A stretch of DNA of 64,000 bases from Shimia sp. R9_2 (GCF_017743735.1 NZ_JAGHRO010000003.1:310001-374000); one strand, 5' to 3'. Positions 38,411 through 47,141 are shown, counted from the first letter of the stretch. The notes: generated by a model not told the origin, from the letters alone. Numbers and translations are program-made.

Positions 38411-40300
38411 ATGTCCCATGAACAGCCGCTCTCTGACTCCATTTACGGCATCGATCGTTGGAGCAAAGGACTGGTCACTGTTCTGCCGAACGGTGATGTC
38501 GCGCTTTGTGATCCGGCTTTTCCGGACGCAAAGCCGATCAGCCTGCCCGGCATTCTCGAAGATCTCCAGCAGCGCGGCATCGCAAGCCCGCTATTGCTGC
38601 GTGTCAAAAGCTTTCTTGAAGCGGAAATTCGGCACCTCAATGAGAGCTTTGCGCAAGCAATCAGCAAGACCAACTACCGTGGTAGCTATCGTGGTGTCTT
38701 CCCGATCAAGGTGAACCAGCAATCGCAAGTGGTTGATCGCATTGTGGAGTTTGGGCGTCAGTATGAATTCGGCCTCGAAGCAGGCAGCAAACCGGAGCTG
38801 GTGATTGCTTTGGCGCACCGCCTTTCCAAAGAGGCGCTGATCATTTGCAACGGCGTGAAAGACGCCGAATTTGTCCGTCTTGCGATCCTGTCGCAGCGTT
38901 TGGGCTTCAACACCGTCATCGTGCTGGAAAGCCCAAAAGAGGCGGAGATCGTCATCGAGGTCGCCAAAGAGCTTGGCATTGATCCGCTGCTTGGGGTGCG
39001 GGTGAAACTCAACAACCAGATCAGCGGCAAATGGCAAAGCAGCTCCGGAGACCGTTCCGCCTTTGGCATGAACACCGATCAGCTTCTGCGCGTGGTGGAT
39101 CGTCTGCGCAACGAAAACCTGTTGCATTGTCTGAAGCTGCAGCACTCCCATCTTGGCAGTCAGGTGCCGGATGTGAACGATGTGCGCCGCGCCGTCTCTG
39201 AGGCCTGCCGTTATTTCACCGAACTCACCCACGAAGGTGTGCCGCTCACCCATCTGGATCTCGGCGGCGGTCTGGGCGTGGACTACACCGGTGAAAAACG
39301 CGCCTCTGAAAACTCGATCAACTACACGGTCGAAGAATACTGCGCCAATATCGTGGAAACGGTGGGCTACGCCATGGATGAGGCGGAGCTGCCCCATCCG
39401 GTTCTGGTGACGGAAAGCGGCCGTGCGGTCTCTGCCACCTCTTCGATGCTGGTGTTTGATGTTCTCGAGAGCACGCTCTACGACGCACCGGACGCGCCAG
39501 AGGTGCAGCCAGACGACCACCATTATGTCACCGACCTTGCGGCGATTGGCGGCTATCTCATTCCGGCGCGCGTGCAGGAATGCTGGAACGACGCGCGGTT
39601 CTACCGCGACGAGCTGCGCGCCCTTTTCCGCCGTGGCCATATCGACCTGCGCCAGATGGCGCGTGCGGAGCGCATCTTCCTGCGTTTGATGTCTGATATC
39701 AAAGTGATAGCGCGCGAAAGTGAACCAAACAGCGATCTGGATCGAGAGCTGCAACAGGTGGCCGACGTCTACCATTGCAACTTTTCGCTGTTCCAGTCGC
39801 TGCCGGATGTCTGGGCCATCGACCAACTGCACCCGATTATCCCGCTGCAGATGCTCAACCAGATGCCGGATCGCCGTGCTGTGCTGTCTGACATCACCTG
39901 TGACAGCGATGGCAAGATGGACAAATTCATTCTTGCCGGAGACATCGCACCTTCCTTGCCGGTGCATACCCTGCCCGAAGACCGCCCCTATTGTCTGGGC
40001 GTGTTCTTTGTGGGCGCCTATCAGGAAACGCTGGGCGATCTGCACAACCTCTTTGGCGACACCAATGTCGTCACCATCGACCTACGCGCAGATGGCGGCT
40101 TTGATCTGCTGCATGAGCAGGAAGGCGACACCATCGCCGAGGTGCTCTCTTATGTGGAATATGACCCGGCCGACTGCATCGCGGCCTTCCGCAAAATGGT
40201 GGATGAGGCGATCTCTGCCGGCCACCTGCAATCCAAAGAACGCAAAACCCTCATCGGGGCCTATCGGGGCTCGATGAACGGATACACCTATTTTGAATAA
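38411..40300 (+). CDS. speA: Biosynthetic arginine decarboxylase (SpeA)
   Basis: A 629-residue PLP enzyme of the alanine-racemase-fold decarboxylases. It has IYGIDRWSKGLVTVLPNGDV at the start, the PLP lysine K100 in GVFPIKVNQQ, HSHLGSQVPD, LDLGGGLGVDY and the C-terminal active-site CDSDGKMDKF. It makes agmatine from arginine. The usual greasy linker domain is present. It heads an operon with the spermidine-pathway genes and agmatinase. The 238 bases upstream hold no gene and probably contain the promoter. Confidence 0.97.
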   Translation: MSHEQPLSDSIYGIDRWSKGLVTVLPNGDVALCDPAFPDAKPISLPGILEDLQQRGIASPLLLRVKSFLEAEIRHLNESFAQAISKTNYRGSYRGVFPIKVNQQSQVVDRIVEFGRQYEFGLEAGSKPELVIALAHRLSKEALIICNGVKDAEFVRLAILSQRLGFNTVIVLESPKEAEIVIEVAKELGIDPLLGVRVKLNNQISGKWQSSSGDRSAFGMNTDQLLRVVDRLRNENLLHCLKLQHSHLGSQVPDVNDVRRAVSEACRYFTELTHEGVPLTHLDLGGGLGVDYTGEKRASENSINYTVEEYCANIVETVGYAMDEAELPHPVLVTESGRAVSATSSMLVFDVLESTLYDAPDAPEVQPDDHHYVTDLAAIGGYLIPARVQECWNDARFYRDELRALFRRGHIDLRQMARAERIFLRLMSDIKVIARESEPNSDLDRELQQVADVYHCNFSLFQSLPDVWAIDQLHPIIPLQMLNQMPDRRAVLSDITCDSDGKMDKFILAGDIAPSLPVHTLPEDRPYCLGVFFVGAYQETLGDLHNLFGDTNVVTIDLRADGGFDLLHEQEGDTIAEVLSYVEYDPADCIAAFRKMVDEAISAGHLQSKERKTLIGAYRGSMNGYTYFE

Positions 40301-40331
40301 CCCTCTGAAGACCAACAGTCAGGAGAACCTC

Positions 40332-41543
40332 ATGGGAAAGACACTTGTCGTCGGCGCTGGTGGCGTCAGCCATGCCGCCGTTCATAAGATGGCGATGAAT
40401 GCCGATATCTTCAGCGAGATCACGCTGGCGAGCCGCACCAAATCCAAATGTGACGACATCGCCGCAAGTGTGAAAGAACGCGTGGGTGTTGATATCAAGA
40501 CCGCGGAACTGGACGCCATGGATGTGGCCGCCACGGTTGCCCTGATCAAAGAGACCGGTGCAGAGCTTCTGGTGAACCTCGCCCTGCCGTATCAGGATCT
40601 GGTGCTGATGGATGCCTGCCTTGAAGCGGGTTGCCACTATCTGGACACCGCAAACTACGAGCCCGAAGATGTGGCCAAGTTTGAATACCACTGGCAGTGG
40701 GCCTATCAGGACAAATTCAAAGAAGCAGGCCTGACCGCCATCCTCGGCTCCGGCTTTGATCCGGGCGTGACCTCTGTCTTTGCCACCTGGCTGAAAAAGC
40801 ACAAGCTCGACACCATCCGCCAGATCGACATTCTGGATGCCAATGGCGGCGACAACGGTCAGGCCTTTGCCACCAACTTCAACCCGGAGATCAACCTGCG
40901 CGAAGTGCTCGCCGAGGTGCGTCACTGGGAAAACGGCGCATGGCAGCACAGCCCGGCGCTGACCAACAAGGTGGAATTCGACTTCCCCGGTGTTGGCACA
41001 AAAAACATGTATCAGATGTATCACGAAGAGCTGGAAAGCCTCGCGACGCATTTCCCGGAAATCGAGCGCGCGCGTTTCTGGATGACCTTTGGCGATGCCT
41101 ACATCATGCACGCTACGGTGCTGCAGAACGTCGGCATGACCCGCATTGATCCGGTGATGCATGACGGCAAGGAAATCATTCCGATCCAGTTCCTGAAAAC
41201 CCTGCTGCCCGATCCCGGTGATCTGGGCGCGCTGACCAAAGGCAAAGCCTGCATTGGCGACATTGCCACCGGTCAGGCCAAAGACGGCTCCGGCGAGAAG
41301 ACCTATTACATCTACAACATCTGCGATCACGAAGAGTGCTATGCAGAGGTTGGCTCTCAGGCGGTCTCCTACACCACCGGCGTGCCCGCCATGATCGGCG
41401 CTGCGCAGGTGCTGAAAGGCAACTGGAAAGAGCCCGGCGTGTGGAACATGGAGCAGCTCGACCCTGACAACTTCATGGACATGCTGAATGCACACGGCCT
41501 GCCTTGGCAGGTGCATGAACTCGACGGTCCGGTCAATTTCTAA
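40332..41543 (+). CDS. Carboxy(nor)spermidine dehydrogenase (saccharopine dehydrogenase-like)
   Basis: A 403-residue protein starting MGKTLVVGAGGVSHAAVH, with AGGAG before the ATG at 40332. The Rossmann motif is VVGAGGVSHAAV. LNPALPYQDL-type NLALPYQDLVLMDACLEAG, GSGFDPGVTSVFATW and ILDANGGDNG are typical of the family. It condenses putrescine (or diaminopropane) with aspartate semialdehyde and reduces the imine to carboxyspermidine. Its place between speA and the decarboxylase fixes this function better than lysine metabolism. Confidence 0.93.
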   Translation: MGKTLVVGAGGVSHAAVHKMAMNADIFSEITLASRTKSKCDDIAASVKERVGVDIKTAELDAMDVAATVALIKETGAELLVNLALPYQDLVLMDACLEAGCHYLDTANYEPEDVAKFEYHWQWAYQDKFKEAGLTAILGSGFDPGVTSVFATWLKKHKLDTIRQIDILDANGGDNGQAFATNFNPEINLREVLAEVRHWENGAWQHSPALTNKVEFDFPGVGTKNMYQMYHEELESLATHFPEIERARFWMTFGDAYIMHATVLQNVGMTRIDPVMHDGKEIIPIQFLKTLLPDPGDLGALTKGKACIGDIATGQAKDGSGEKTYYIYNICDHEECYAEVGSQAVSYTTGVPAMIGAAQVLKGNWKEPGVWNMEQLDPDNFMDMLNAHGLPWQVHELDGPVNF

Positions 41544-41584
41544 ACCCCAAGCGGCGGCCTCATGCGTGCCGCCCCTTCCTCTTG

Positions 41585-41640
41585 CCCAAAATATCCCGGG
41601 GGAGTCACCGCCTGCGGTGACGGGGGCAGTGCCCCCTCCT
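41585..41640. repeat. Palindromic GC-rich intergenic element
   Basis: AAAATATCCCGGGGG is followed by two hairpins: TCACCGCCTGCGGTGA and GGGGGCAGTGCCCCC. Elements built this way (ATATC then nested G/C palindromes) recur between genes in Rhodobacteraceae as I recall. Here it lies within the polyamine operon and could modulate expression of the two downstream genes. Confidence 0.65.
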
Positions 41641-41663
41641 ACCTTCGCCGCGTGGAGCCAAAG

Positions 41664-42833
41664 ATGTCTGATATGATGCAAACCCAGGCCGGGGACGCAG
41701 GCGCGTTTCGCGACTTCGATCTCAGCCGTGTGCCAAGCCCCTGTTTTGTGGTGGATGAGGCTGCCATCACCCGCAACCTGCGTATCCTCAAAGATGTCTC
41801 TGACCGCTCTGGAGCCCATGTGCTGAGCGCGCTCAAAGCCTTCTCCATGTTCTCTTTGGCGCCATTGGTGCGCCAATACCTCGGCGGCACCTGCGCCAGC
41901 GGCATATATGAGGCCCGTTTGGGCCGCGAAGAATACGGCGGCAAAGTTGCCACTTTCTGCGCCGGCTACAAAGACGCAGACATCGACGACATCCTCGCGC
42001 TCTCTGACCACATCATCTTCAATAGCCCCGCACAGAAAAACCGCTTTCTGAACAAAGCCCTCGCGGCCAAGGTTCAGGTCGGCCTGCGCATCAATCCAGA
42101 ACACTCCGAGGGCGAAATTCCCAAATACGACCCCTGCGCGCGCTGCTCGCGTTTGGGCACTCCGGTGAGCCAGCTCACCCCGGACATTATGGAAGGCGTG
42201 GATGGTCTGCACATGCATACTTTGTGTGAGCAGGGTTTTGACCCTCTGGCGCGCACATGGGCGGCGGTGGAGCCCAAACTGCGCCCCTATCTGGCGGATC
42301 TCAAATGGCTCAACTTCGGCGGCGGGCACCACATCACCCGGGCGGATTATGACCGCGACGCGCTGATATCCTTCATCCAGGAAATCCGCGCAACCTATGG
42401 TGTGGAGGTCTATCTGGAGCCGGGCGAGGCGGTGGCACTGGATGCGGGCATTCTGGTTGGGGAAATTCTTGATCTGCCCACCAACGGTATGGATTTGGCG
42501 ATCACAGACATTTCCGCCACCTGCCACATGCCTGACGTGATCGAAGCCCCCTATCGCCCCGCCCTTCTGGATGAGGCAGACGTGGGACACAGCTATCGAC
42601 TTGGCGGCCCCTCCTGCCTCGCGGGCGACGTGATTGGCGACTACACTTGGGCGCAGCCGCTTGAGATCGGCCAGCGCTTCGCCTTCCTCGATCAGGCGCA
42701 TTATTCCATGGTGAAAACCAACACGTTCAACGGCGTGCCCTTGCCCGCCATTGCGTTGTGGAACAGCGAAACCGACGCGCTCAAAATGGTGCGCGAATTT
42801 GACTACACCGATTTTAAGGAGCGCCTGTCATGA
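41664..42833 (+). CDS. nspC: Carboxy(nor)spermidine decarboxylase (NspC)
   Basis: A 389-residue PLP decarboxylase starting MSDMMQTQAGDAG; the longer frame covers an intergenic repeat and is rejected. The PLP lysine is K58 in LSALKAFSMF. Other blocks are GLRINPEHSEGE, LHMHTLCEQG, LNFGGGHHIT and the C-terminal YLEPGEAVALDAG and PSCLAGDVIGDY. It decarboxylates carboxyspermidine to spermidine. Its TGA overlaps the agmatinase ATG (ATGA). Confidence 0.95.
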   Translation: MSDMMQTQAGDAGAFRDFDLSRVPSPCFVVDEAAITRNLRILKDVSDRSGAHVLSALKAFSMFSLAPLVRQYLGGTCASGIYEARLGREEYGGKVATFCAGYKDADIDDILALSDHIIFNSPAQKNRFLNKALAAKVQVGLRINPEHSEGEIPKYDPCARCSRLGTPVSQLTPDIMEGVDGLHMHTLCEQGFDPLARTWAAVEPKLRPYLADLKWLNFGGGHHITRADYDRDALISFIQEIRATYGVEVYLEPGEAVALDAGILVGEILDLPTNGMDLAITDISATCHMPDVIEAPYRPALLDEADVGHSYRLGGPSCLAGDVIGDYTWAQPLEIGQRFAFLDQAHYSMVKTNTFNGVPLPAIALWNSETDALKMVREFDYTDFKERLS

Positions 42834-43669
42834 GCGTTTTTCTGGACAGCGAACTGACTGAAGCCGAGCGCACTGAGGACGCGTTTTTCCACGTGATCCC
42901 CGTGCCGCTGGAGCGCACCGTATCTTATGGCGCGGGCACAGAGGCTGGCCCCGCCGCAATCATCGAAGCTTCCAATGAGCTTGAGCGGCTCTGTAAAGGT
43001 ATCGAACCCTGCGCCAAAGGCATCTACACCCACGCCGCGCTGGACTGCGACGGCCCGCTGCCAGAGGTCATGGAGCGACTGGCGGCCAAAACCGAAGCCG
43101 TTGTGAAAGCAGGCAAACTGCCCGTCACACTCGGCGGCGAGCATTCCCTCAGCTACGGCGCGGTCAGCGGCGTGGCCCGCGCCTTGGGCCAACCCATCGG
43201 CATCGTGCAAATCGACGCCCATGCGGATCTGCGCATCGCCTATCAGGGCGAAAAACACTCCCATGCCTCGGTTATGCATCTTCTATCTGAGGATGGCATC
43301 CGGCTGGCCCAATTCGGCGTCCGCGCACTCTGCCCGCAAGAGGCAAAAAGTCGCAAAGAAAACAACGTCTTTCATGTCGATGCTGAGGAGATCGTGGTCA
43401 ACAACATCCACGCCATCGACCTGCCCGAAGACTTCCCGGAGCTGGTCTACGTGAGCTTTGACGTAGACGGGCTTGACCCAAGCCAGATGCCTGCCACCGG
43501 CACGCCGGTCCCCGGCGGCCTCGGCTTCTACCAGGCGCTGCATCTGGTCGAACACGCCCTCAAAGGCCGCCGCTGCGTGGGCTTTGATGTGGTTGAACTG
43601 GCCCCAAATGGCGAAGAAGCGTGGAATTTCACCGCCGCCCAGATCGTATATCGCCTGATGGCTTTGTGA
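42830..43669 (+). CDS. speB: Agmatinase (SpeB)
   Basis: A 279-residue ureohydrolase. The Mn-binding blocks are present: GGEHSLSYG, QIDAHADLR and SFDVDGLDPSQMPATG. It hydrolyses agmatine made by SpeA to putrescine and urea. It is at the end of the polyamine operon and is coupled to nspC by a 4-base overlap. Its length is slightly short for arginase and fits agmatinase, and the SpeA neighbour supports this reading. Confidence 0.93.
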   Translation: MSVFLDSELTEAERTEDAFFHVIPVPLERTVSYGAGTEAGPAAIIEASNELERLCKGIEPCAKGIYTHAALDCDGPLPEVMERLAAKTEAVVKAGKLPVTLGGEHSLSYGAVSGVARALGQPIGIVQIDAHADLRIAYQGEKHSHASVMHLLSEDGIRLAQFGVRALCPQEAKSRKENNVFHVDAEEIVVNNIHAIDLPEDFPELVYVSFDVDGLDPSQMPATGTPVPGGLGFYQALHLVEHALKGRRCVGFDVVELAPNGEEAWNFTAAQIVYRLMAL

Positions 43670-43708
43670 CAACAATGTAGCTGACATAGCCCGTCACATT
43701 ACCCTTGG

Positions 43709-43744
43709 GTTGTTGTTGACATCAGATAAACAACTCACATTAAG
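43709..43744 (+). promoter_or_regulatory. Promoter and candidate operator of the lipoprotein-Slam pair
   Basis: TTGACA (43716-43721) is a good -35 box. At 17 bases spacing the -10 would be ATTAAG (43739-43744), which is weak. The inverted arms GTTGTT (43712-43717) and AACAAC (43729-43734), 11 bases apart, overlap the -35. A repressor such as a metal-dependent regulator could bind there; this is inference only. Confidence 0.45.
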
Positions 43745-43776
43745 TACAATTAGAAATTGAACTTAAGGAAATATTA

Positions 43777-44652
43777 ATGAACTTCAGAACTTCAAACCTC
43801 GTGATCGCACTTTTGGCAGCACCAGCCTTGAGCGCATGCGGTGGTGGCGGCGGTGACGAAACAATAGCATTTACAAGTGTCAGTGAGCTCCCAGACGACG
43901 GGACAGTACGGTTGGAAGGACGCGGAAACTCAGCGAATTTCCGGGTAAACGCCAGCACGGGAGAGTTAACGCTCAACGATCGCCAAACAGATCAGGCTGC
44001 GCGTTTGGACATCAAACGATCAGGCGGAAACGCAACAAATATATTGGCTAGTGCAGGCAGCGCAACTGTGTCTTTTGATACCAACGCCTCACCACTGACC
44101 GCAGTGCGCGATCTAGCAGCATTCGCGAGTCCGGACGGCGAACAAATTGCAGTTTTTGGCATTGGTGATGCGCTCACAGACTATGAGCATCAAACGTTCG
44201 GCGCCTGGATAGATGGATTTGGATCTGACAACGGAAGCATTGCGACAGCATCGGTGGGCGCCCGTACCGACGCAGCAAATCTGCCCACGAATTCAGCGAG
44301 CTACAGAGGGCAGACTGTCGGTTTGGCACAGTTGAATGACGGCAATACCTACCTAGCTGATTCCGAACTAACGGTTAGCACGTCAGATTTCAGAACATTG
44401 AATTTAGACAGCACCAACACAATAGTTGAAAACTTAGATACTTTCGTAGTCCGCTCTGAATCCGATCTCAACTTCACAGGAACAGCCACTGTATCTGGCT
44501 CCGGTTTCAGCGGTAACATCTCTGGCACAGCTGTAAACGGCAATATCGAAGGCAATTTTTTCGGACCAAACGCCGAAGAAGTGGGCGGTGTTTTCGATTC
44601 TCAGTCCGGTGACACAGCCTACATCGGCAGCTTTGGCGCAGTGCGTAATTAA
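43777..44652 (+). CDS. TbpB-like surface lipoprotein, probable Slam substrate
   Basis: A 291-residue protein with a lipoprotein signal: MNFRTSNLVIALLAAPALSA followed by lipid cysteine 21 and a Gly5 run (CGGGGGDE). Residues ~175-290 look like the beta-barrel part of transferrin-binding-protein-like lipoproteins: ASYRGQTVGL, alternating short strands, VSGSGFSGNISGTAVNG and NFFGPNAEEVGGVF. The gene after it encodes a Slam exporter, so surface display is likely. AAGGAA precedes the ATG. The ligand (metal, heme or a host/phage factor) is unknown. Confidence 0.82.
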   Translation: MNFRTSNLVIALLAAPALSACGGGGGDETIAFTSVSELPDDGTVRLEGRGNSANFRVNASTGELTLNDRQTDQAARLDIKRSGGNATNILASAGSATVSFDTNASPLTAVRDLAAFASPDGEQIAVFGIGDALTDYEHQTFGAWIDGFGSDNGSIATASVGARTDAANLPTNSASYRGQTVGLAQLNDGNTYLADSELTVSTSDFRTLNLDSTNTIVENLDTFVVRSESDLNFTGTATVSGSGFSGNISGTAVNGNIEGNFFGPNAEEVGGVFDSQSGDTAYIGSFGAVRN

Positions 44653-44656
44653 ATAG

Positions 44657-44700
44657 AGAGACCGCAGCGGTTTTGGCCGCCCGCTCTCCGGGCGGTCTCT
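44657..44700 (+). terminator. Intercistronic hairpin between lipoprotein and Slam genes
   Basis: AGAGACCGC (44657-44665) pairs with GCGGTCTCT (44692-44700), with a further AGCGG/CCGCT pairing inside. There is no T-tract. It probably stabilises the upstream mRNA or partly reduces read-through, giving more lipoprotein than exporter. Confidence 0.6.
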
Positions 44701-44730
44701 ATCCAAGCGTCACGCTAGATAAGCTCTCGA

Positions 44731-45966
44731 ATGCCTTTCAAAAATACAGCCATCACAGTGATGCTCGCGCTCGTGCTGAGCGGCGGTGGAGCAAACGCAA
44801 AGCCCTTAGAAACTCAAGCTCAGATCGAGCGATACTTTCTCTCGGGACTGGCCAATGTAGAGGCTAGTCAGCCTGAAAAAGCCATTCCGGTGTTTCTTGA
44901 GATTTTGGCTCAGGATCCCTCGCTGGTGCGTGTCCGTCTAGAATTGGCGCGCGCTTACTTCAATGCCGAAGACTGGCAACGCGCCCGTCAAGAATTCTTC
45001 ATCGTGCTTTCAGCCGATCTGCCCGAACCGGTGAAAGACCGTGTTCTGGCCTTTATCCGTGCAATCGACAGCCGCCGGGGCTTTGATTGGGATCTCAGCC
45101 TGTCTGTGGTCAAGGTTGGCAATCAACGCCGCTATGCCTCAGACACGGTCTTGGTGGACTCCGGCGGCGTTATGCTGCCCTTTGTATTTGATCGTGAAAC
45201 ATCAGACGAATTTGGCCTCCGAGCTGTTGGTGCGCTGAATTTTCGCAGACCCATCGCATCATTGAGCTCCGCCAAAGCCGCTATCAGTGGATTTGCCACC
45301 TTGGGTTTCGATCTGACCGAGGCAAAGACCAGCACCTATGATGACGCTATTTTCAGCCTCACCGCTGGGGTTCGCACTGCTAGATCACAGCTTACCTACG
45401 CCTTCGCGCCTTCGATAAGCACCCGCTACATTGCGGGCTCAAAATACGAAGATAGGTTCGGCTTGATTGCGAATTTTGAACGCCGGGGCCAAGAAGGTGG
45501 ATCGGTGTTTGGACGCGCTACCTTTTTTGACGTCTCAAATGCCCGTAACGAAGCGCTCTCTGGCCATATCACCTCCGCAAGCCTTGGTGTGCGACAGGCT
45601 ATTAACGGGCGTGCAATCCTTGGGATTTCTGGCCGTATCGAACGTGAAAATGTACCAAGTGCGCAAGAGGATGCGGTTACCACGCAAATCACAGCCTTTG
45701 GCACCTTTGAGATGAAATACGGCCTGACCGCCCAACCCAGCCTCTACTTCCGCTACAAAGACCTTAAAAATCCGAGTCCGATCCTTCCCGCAAGCCCGGA
45801 TGAGAAGACTTACGGAGCGCAGCTTCGGGTGGAGAAAAACGACTGGTTCATAGCTGGCAGCTATACGCCATTCGTTGAGGTCAGCTATGAGGAAACCCGC
45901 AGCGACATTGCGGCTTTCAGCTACACCGAGACCCGTAGCCGAATTGGCATCACACGGCGTTTTTGA
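44731..45966 (+). CDS. Slam (DUF560) surface lipoprotein assembly modulator
   Basis: A 411-residue outer-membrane protein. After a signal peptide (cut near GANA, residue 23) come helical TPR-like repeats at ~30-115 (ALANVEASQPEKAIPVFLE-like, LVRVRLELARAYFNAEDW). From ~118 to the end there are amphipathic beta strands ending in a C-terminal phenylalanine (RIGITRRF), as in outer-membrane barrels. This two-part plan is that of Slam, which moves lipoproteins to the cell surface. The preceding TbpB-like lipoprotein is the likely client. A terminator follows at 46008. Confidence 0.85.
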   Translation: MPFKNTAITVMLALVLSGGGANAKPLETQAQIERYFLSGLANVEASQPEKAIPVFLEILAQDPSLVRVRLELARAYFNAEDWQRARQEFFIVLSADLPEPVKDRVLAFIRAIDSRRGFDWDLSLSVVKVGNQRRYASDTVLVDSGGVMLPFVFDRETSDEFGLRAVGALNFRRPIASLSSAKAAISGFATLGFDLTEAKTSTYDDAIFSLTAGVRTARSQLTYAFAPSISTRYIAGSKYEDRFGLIANFERRGQEGGSVFGRATFFDVSNARNEALSGHITSASLGVRQAINGRAILGISGRIERENVPSAQEDAVTTQITAFGTFEMKYGLTAQPSLYFRYKDLKNPSPILPASPDEKTYGAQLRVEKNDWFIAGSYTPFVEVSYEETRSDIAAFSYTETRSRIGITRRF

Positions 45967-46007
45967 GCGCCTGTGATTGCTGGTCTTTAGCCCAATCCAC
46001 AAAAAAC

Positions 46008-46046
46008 AAAAAAGCCCTCAGGTCGTTGAGACCTAAGGGCTTTTTA
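46008..46046. terminator. Shared terminator of tRNA-Asn copy 2 and the Slam gene
   Basis: The same stem as at 20341-20378 in reverse. T-runs form on both strands (GGGCTTTTTAT on plus), so it can end the plus-strand Slam transcript as well as the minus-strand tRNA. Confidence 0.85.
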
Positions 46047-46121
46047 TGGCTCCGGCGGTAGGGATCGAACCTACGACCAATTGATTAACAGTCAACTGCT
46101 CTACCGCTGAGCTACGCCGGA
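46047..46121 (-). tRNA. tRNA-Asn(GTT), copy 2
   Basis: Reverse complement of the tRNA at 20265-20339, apparently base for base, with encoded CCA and anticodon GTT. Confidence 0.97.
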
Positions 46122-46226
46122 ACATGCATCTCTGAGCTGCCTCAGAAGGTGTGGCGGGGTATAGCTTTGCTTTTCAGAGACGTCCAGAGGATTTTTGGAA
46201 GTTTTTTGAAATTCCGCAAAAAACTT

Positions 46227-47141
46227 TTACAGAGGTTCAAAAACCGCCTCAGCGCTTAATCCACCCGGCGCAGTCACCATATTTTTCCTATATAAATCAA
46301 TGAGGTGCGCAAAGACATTGCGCGCGGCTGCGGGCAACAAAGCAGCGGGGGTTTCCACGTAAATCACCTCAGCAACCGCTTGAGCGGTGGCCGGCCCGTC
46401 TTGCAAGGCTTTCAGGATCTCTGCCTCCCGCCCCTTGCGATGCATCATCAGCCAATCAAGGCGCCCTGCAGGATCGTCAATCGGTGCCCCATGGCCCGCG
46501 TGAAACACTCGCCAATCGCGTGCGCGCAGCTTTTCGCAGGACGCCATGAAATCTGTCAGATCCCCGTCAGGCGGCGACACCAGCGAACTGGCCCAGCCCA
46601 TCACATGATCTCCGCAGAAACAGATGTCCCCCATCGCCAGCGAAATGTGATTTCCGAAATGTCCGGGCGTGTGGATCACCTCAAGCGCCCAGCCACGCCC
46701 GCGCAGCACTTCGCCTTCGCAGACCACCCGGTCCGGCATAAAATCCGCATCGACGCCCTCCCCGCCGCCTGCCAGGCCGCTGTCTGCGAGCTCCTGCATA
46801 ACTGCGCTGCGCCCGGCGTCCACATCCCCATAGGCATAGATCGGTGCCCCGGTTTCCTCAGACAAAGCTTTGGCCAGCGGTGAATGGTCCAGATGTGCGT
46901 GGGTGACGATAATATGGGTGATGCTCTGCCCAGGTGTCAGCGCTGCGAGGATGGCTTGCAGATGTTGGGCATTCTGCGGACCCGGATCAATCACCGCGAT
47001 CTCTGTTTCGCCAATCAGATAGGTGTTGGTGCCGCGAAAGGTCATGGGTGACGGGTTGGGACACAACAGCCGGCGCACATTGGGTTCCAATTGCTCGGGC
47101 ACACCGGTTTCAGGGTTGAAAGCCAAGATTTGCGGGTCCAT
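46227..47141 (-). CDS. MBL-fold metallo-hydrolase
   Basis: A 304-residue protein starting MDPQILAFNP. The frame extends far upstream, but AGAGGA lies well placed before the ATG at 47141 and the extension covers the divergent kinase gene. Metal ligands are THAHLDH (His81, His83, Asp85, His86), VIHTPGHFGNH and CGDHVMGWAS. The C-terminus has a winged-helix-like tail (LLPAAARNVFAHLIDLYRK) as in LACTB2-type proteins. Possible activities are RNA cleavage or hydrolysis of a thioester or lactone; I cannot choose. Confidence 0.85.
   Translation of the reverse strand: MDPQILAFNPETGVPEQLEPNVRRLLCPNPSPMTFRGTNTYLIGETEIAVIDPGPQNAQHLQAILAALTPGQSITHIIVTHAHLDHSPLAKALSEETGAPIYAYGDVDAGRSAVMQELADSGLAGGGEGVDADFMPDRVVCEGEVLRGRGWALEVIHTPGHFGNHISLAMGDICFCGDHVMGWASSLVSPPDGDLTDFMASCEKLRARDWRVFHAGHGAPIDDPAGRLDWLMMHRKGREAEILKALQDGPATAQAVAEVIYVETPAALLPAAARNVFAHLIDLYRKNMVTAPGGLSAEAVFEPL

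Larger units (their letters stand above)
46007..46190 (-). repeat. Inverted repeat copy B (tRNA-Asn unit)
   Basis: About 184 bases match 20197-20379 in inverted orientation, covering upstream DNA, tRNA-Asn and terminator. Identity ends at the CCTCTGGACGT block on one side and just past the terminator T-tract on the other. Beyond those points the flanks differ. Confidence 0.9.

Noticed and set aside
38591..40045. 484-codon open frame antisense to speA
   Set aside because: Low-complexity His/Gln/Arg composition and full overlap with the well-supported speA gene.
40251..42701. 816-codon open frame on the minus strand
   Set aside because: It lies opposite the carboxyspermidine dehydrogenase and decarboxylase genes, which have clear family motifs; the antisense translation is His/Val/Gly-rich with no recognisable domain. 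It is a product of high GC and codon bias.
20197..46190. Genomic island bounded by tRNA-Asn attachment sites
   Set aside because: The repeats are inverted rather than direct, contain a whole tRNA unit with upstream DNA and terminator, and there is no integrase; the contents are transport and metabolic genes of normal composition.
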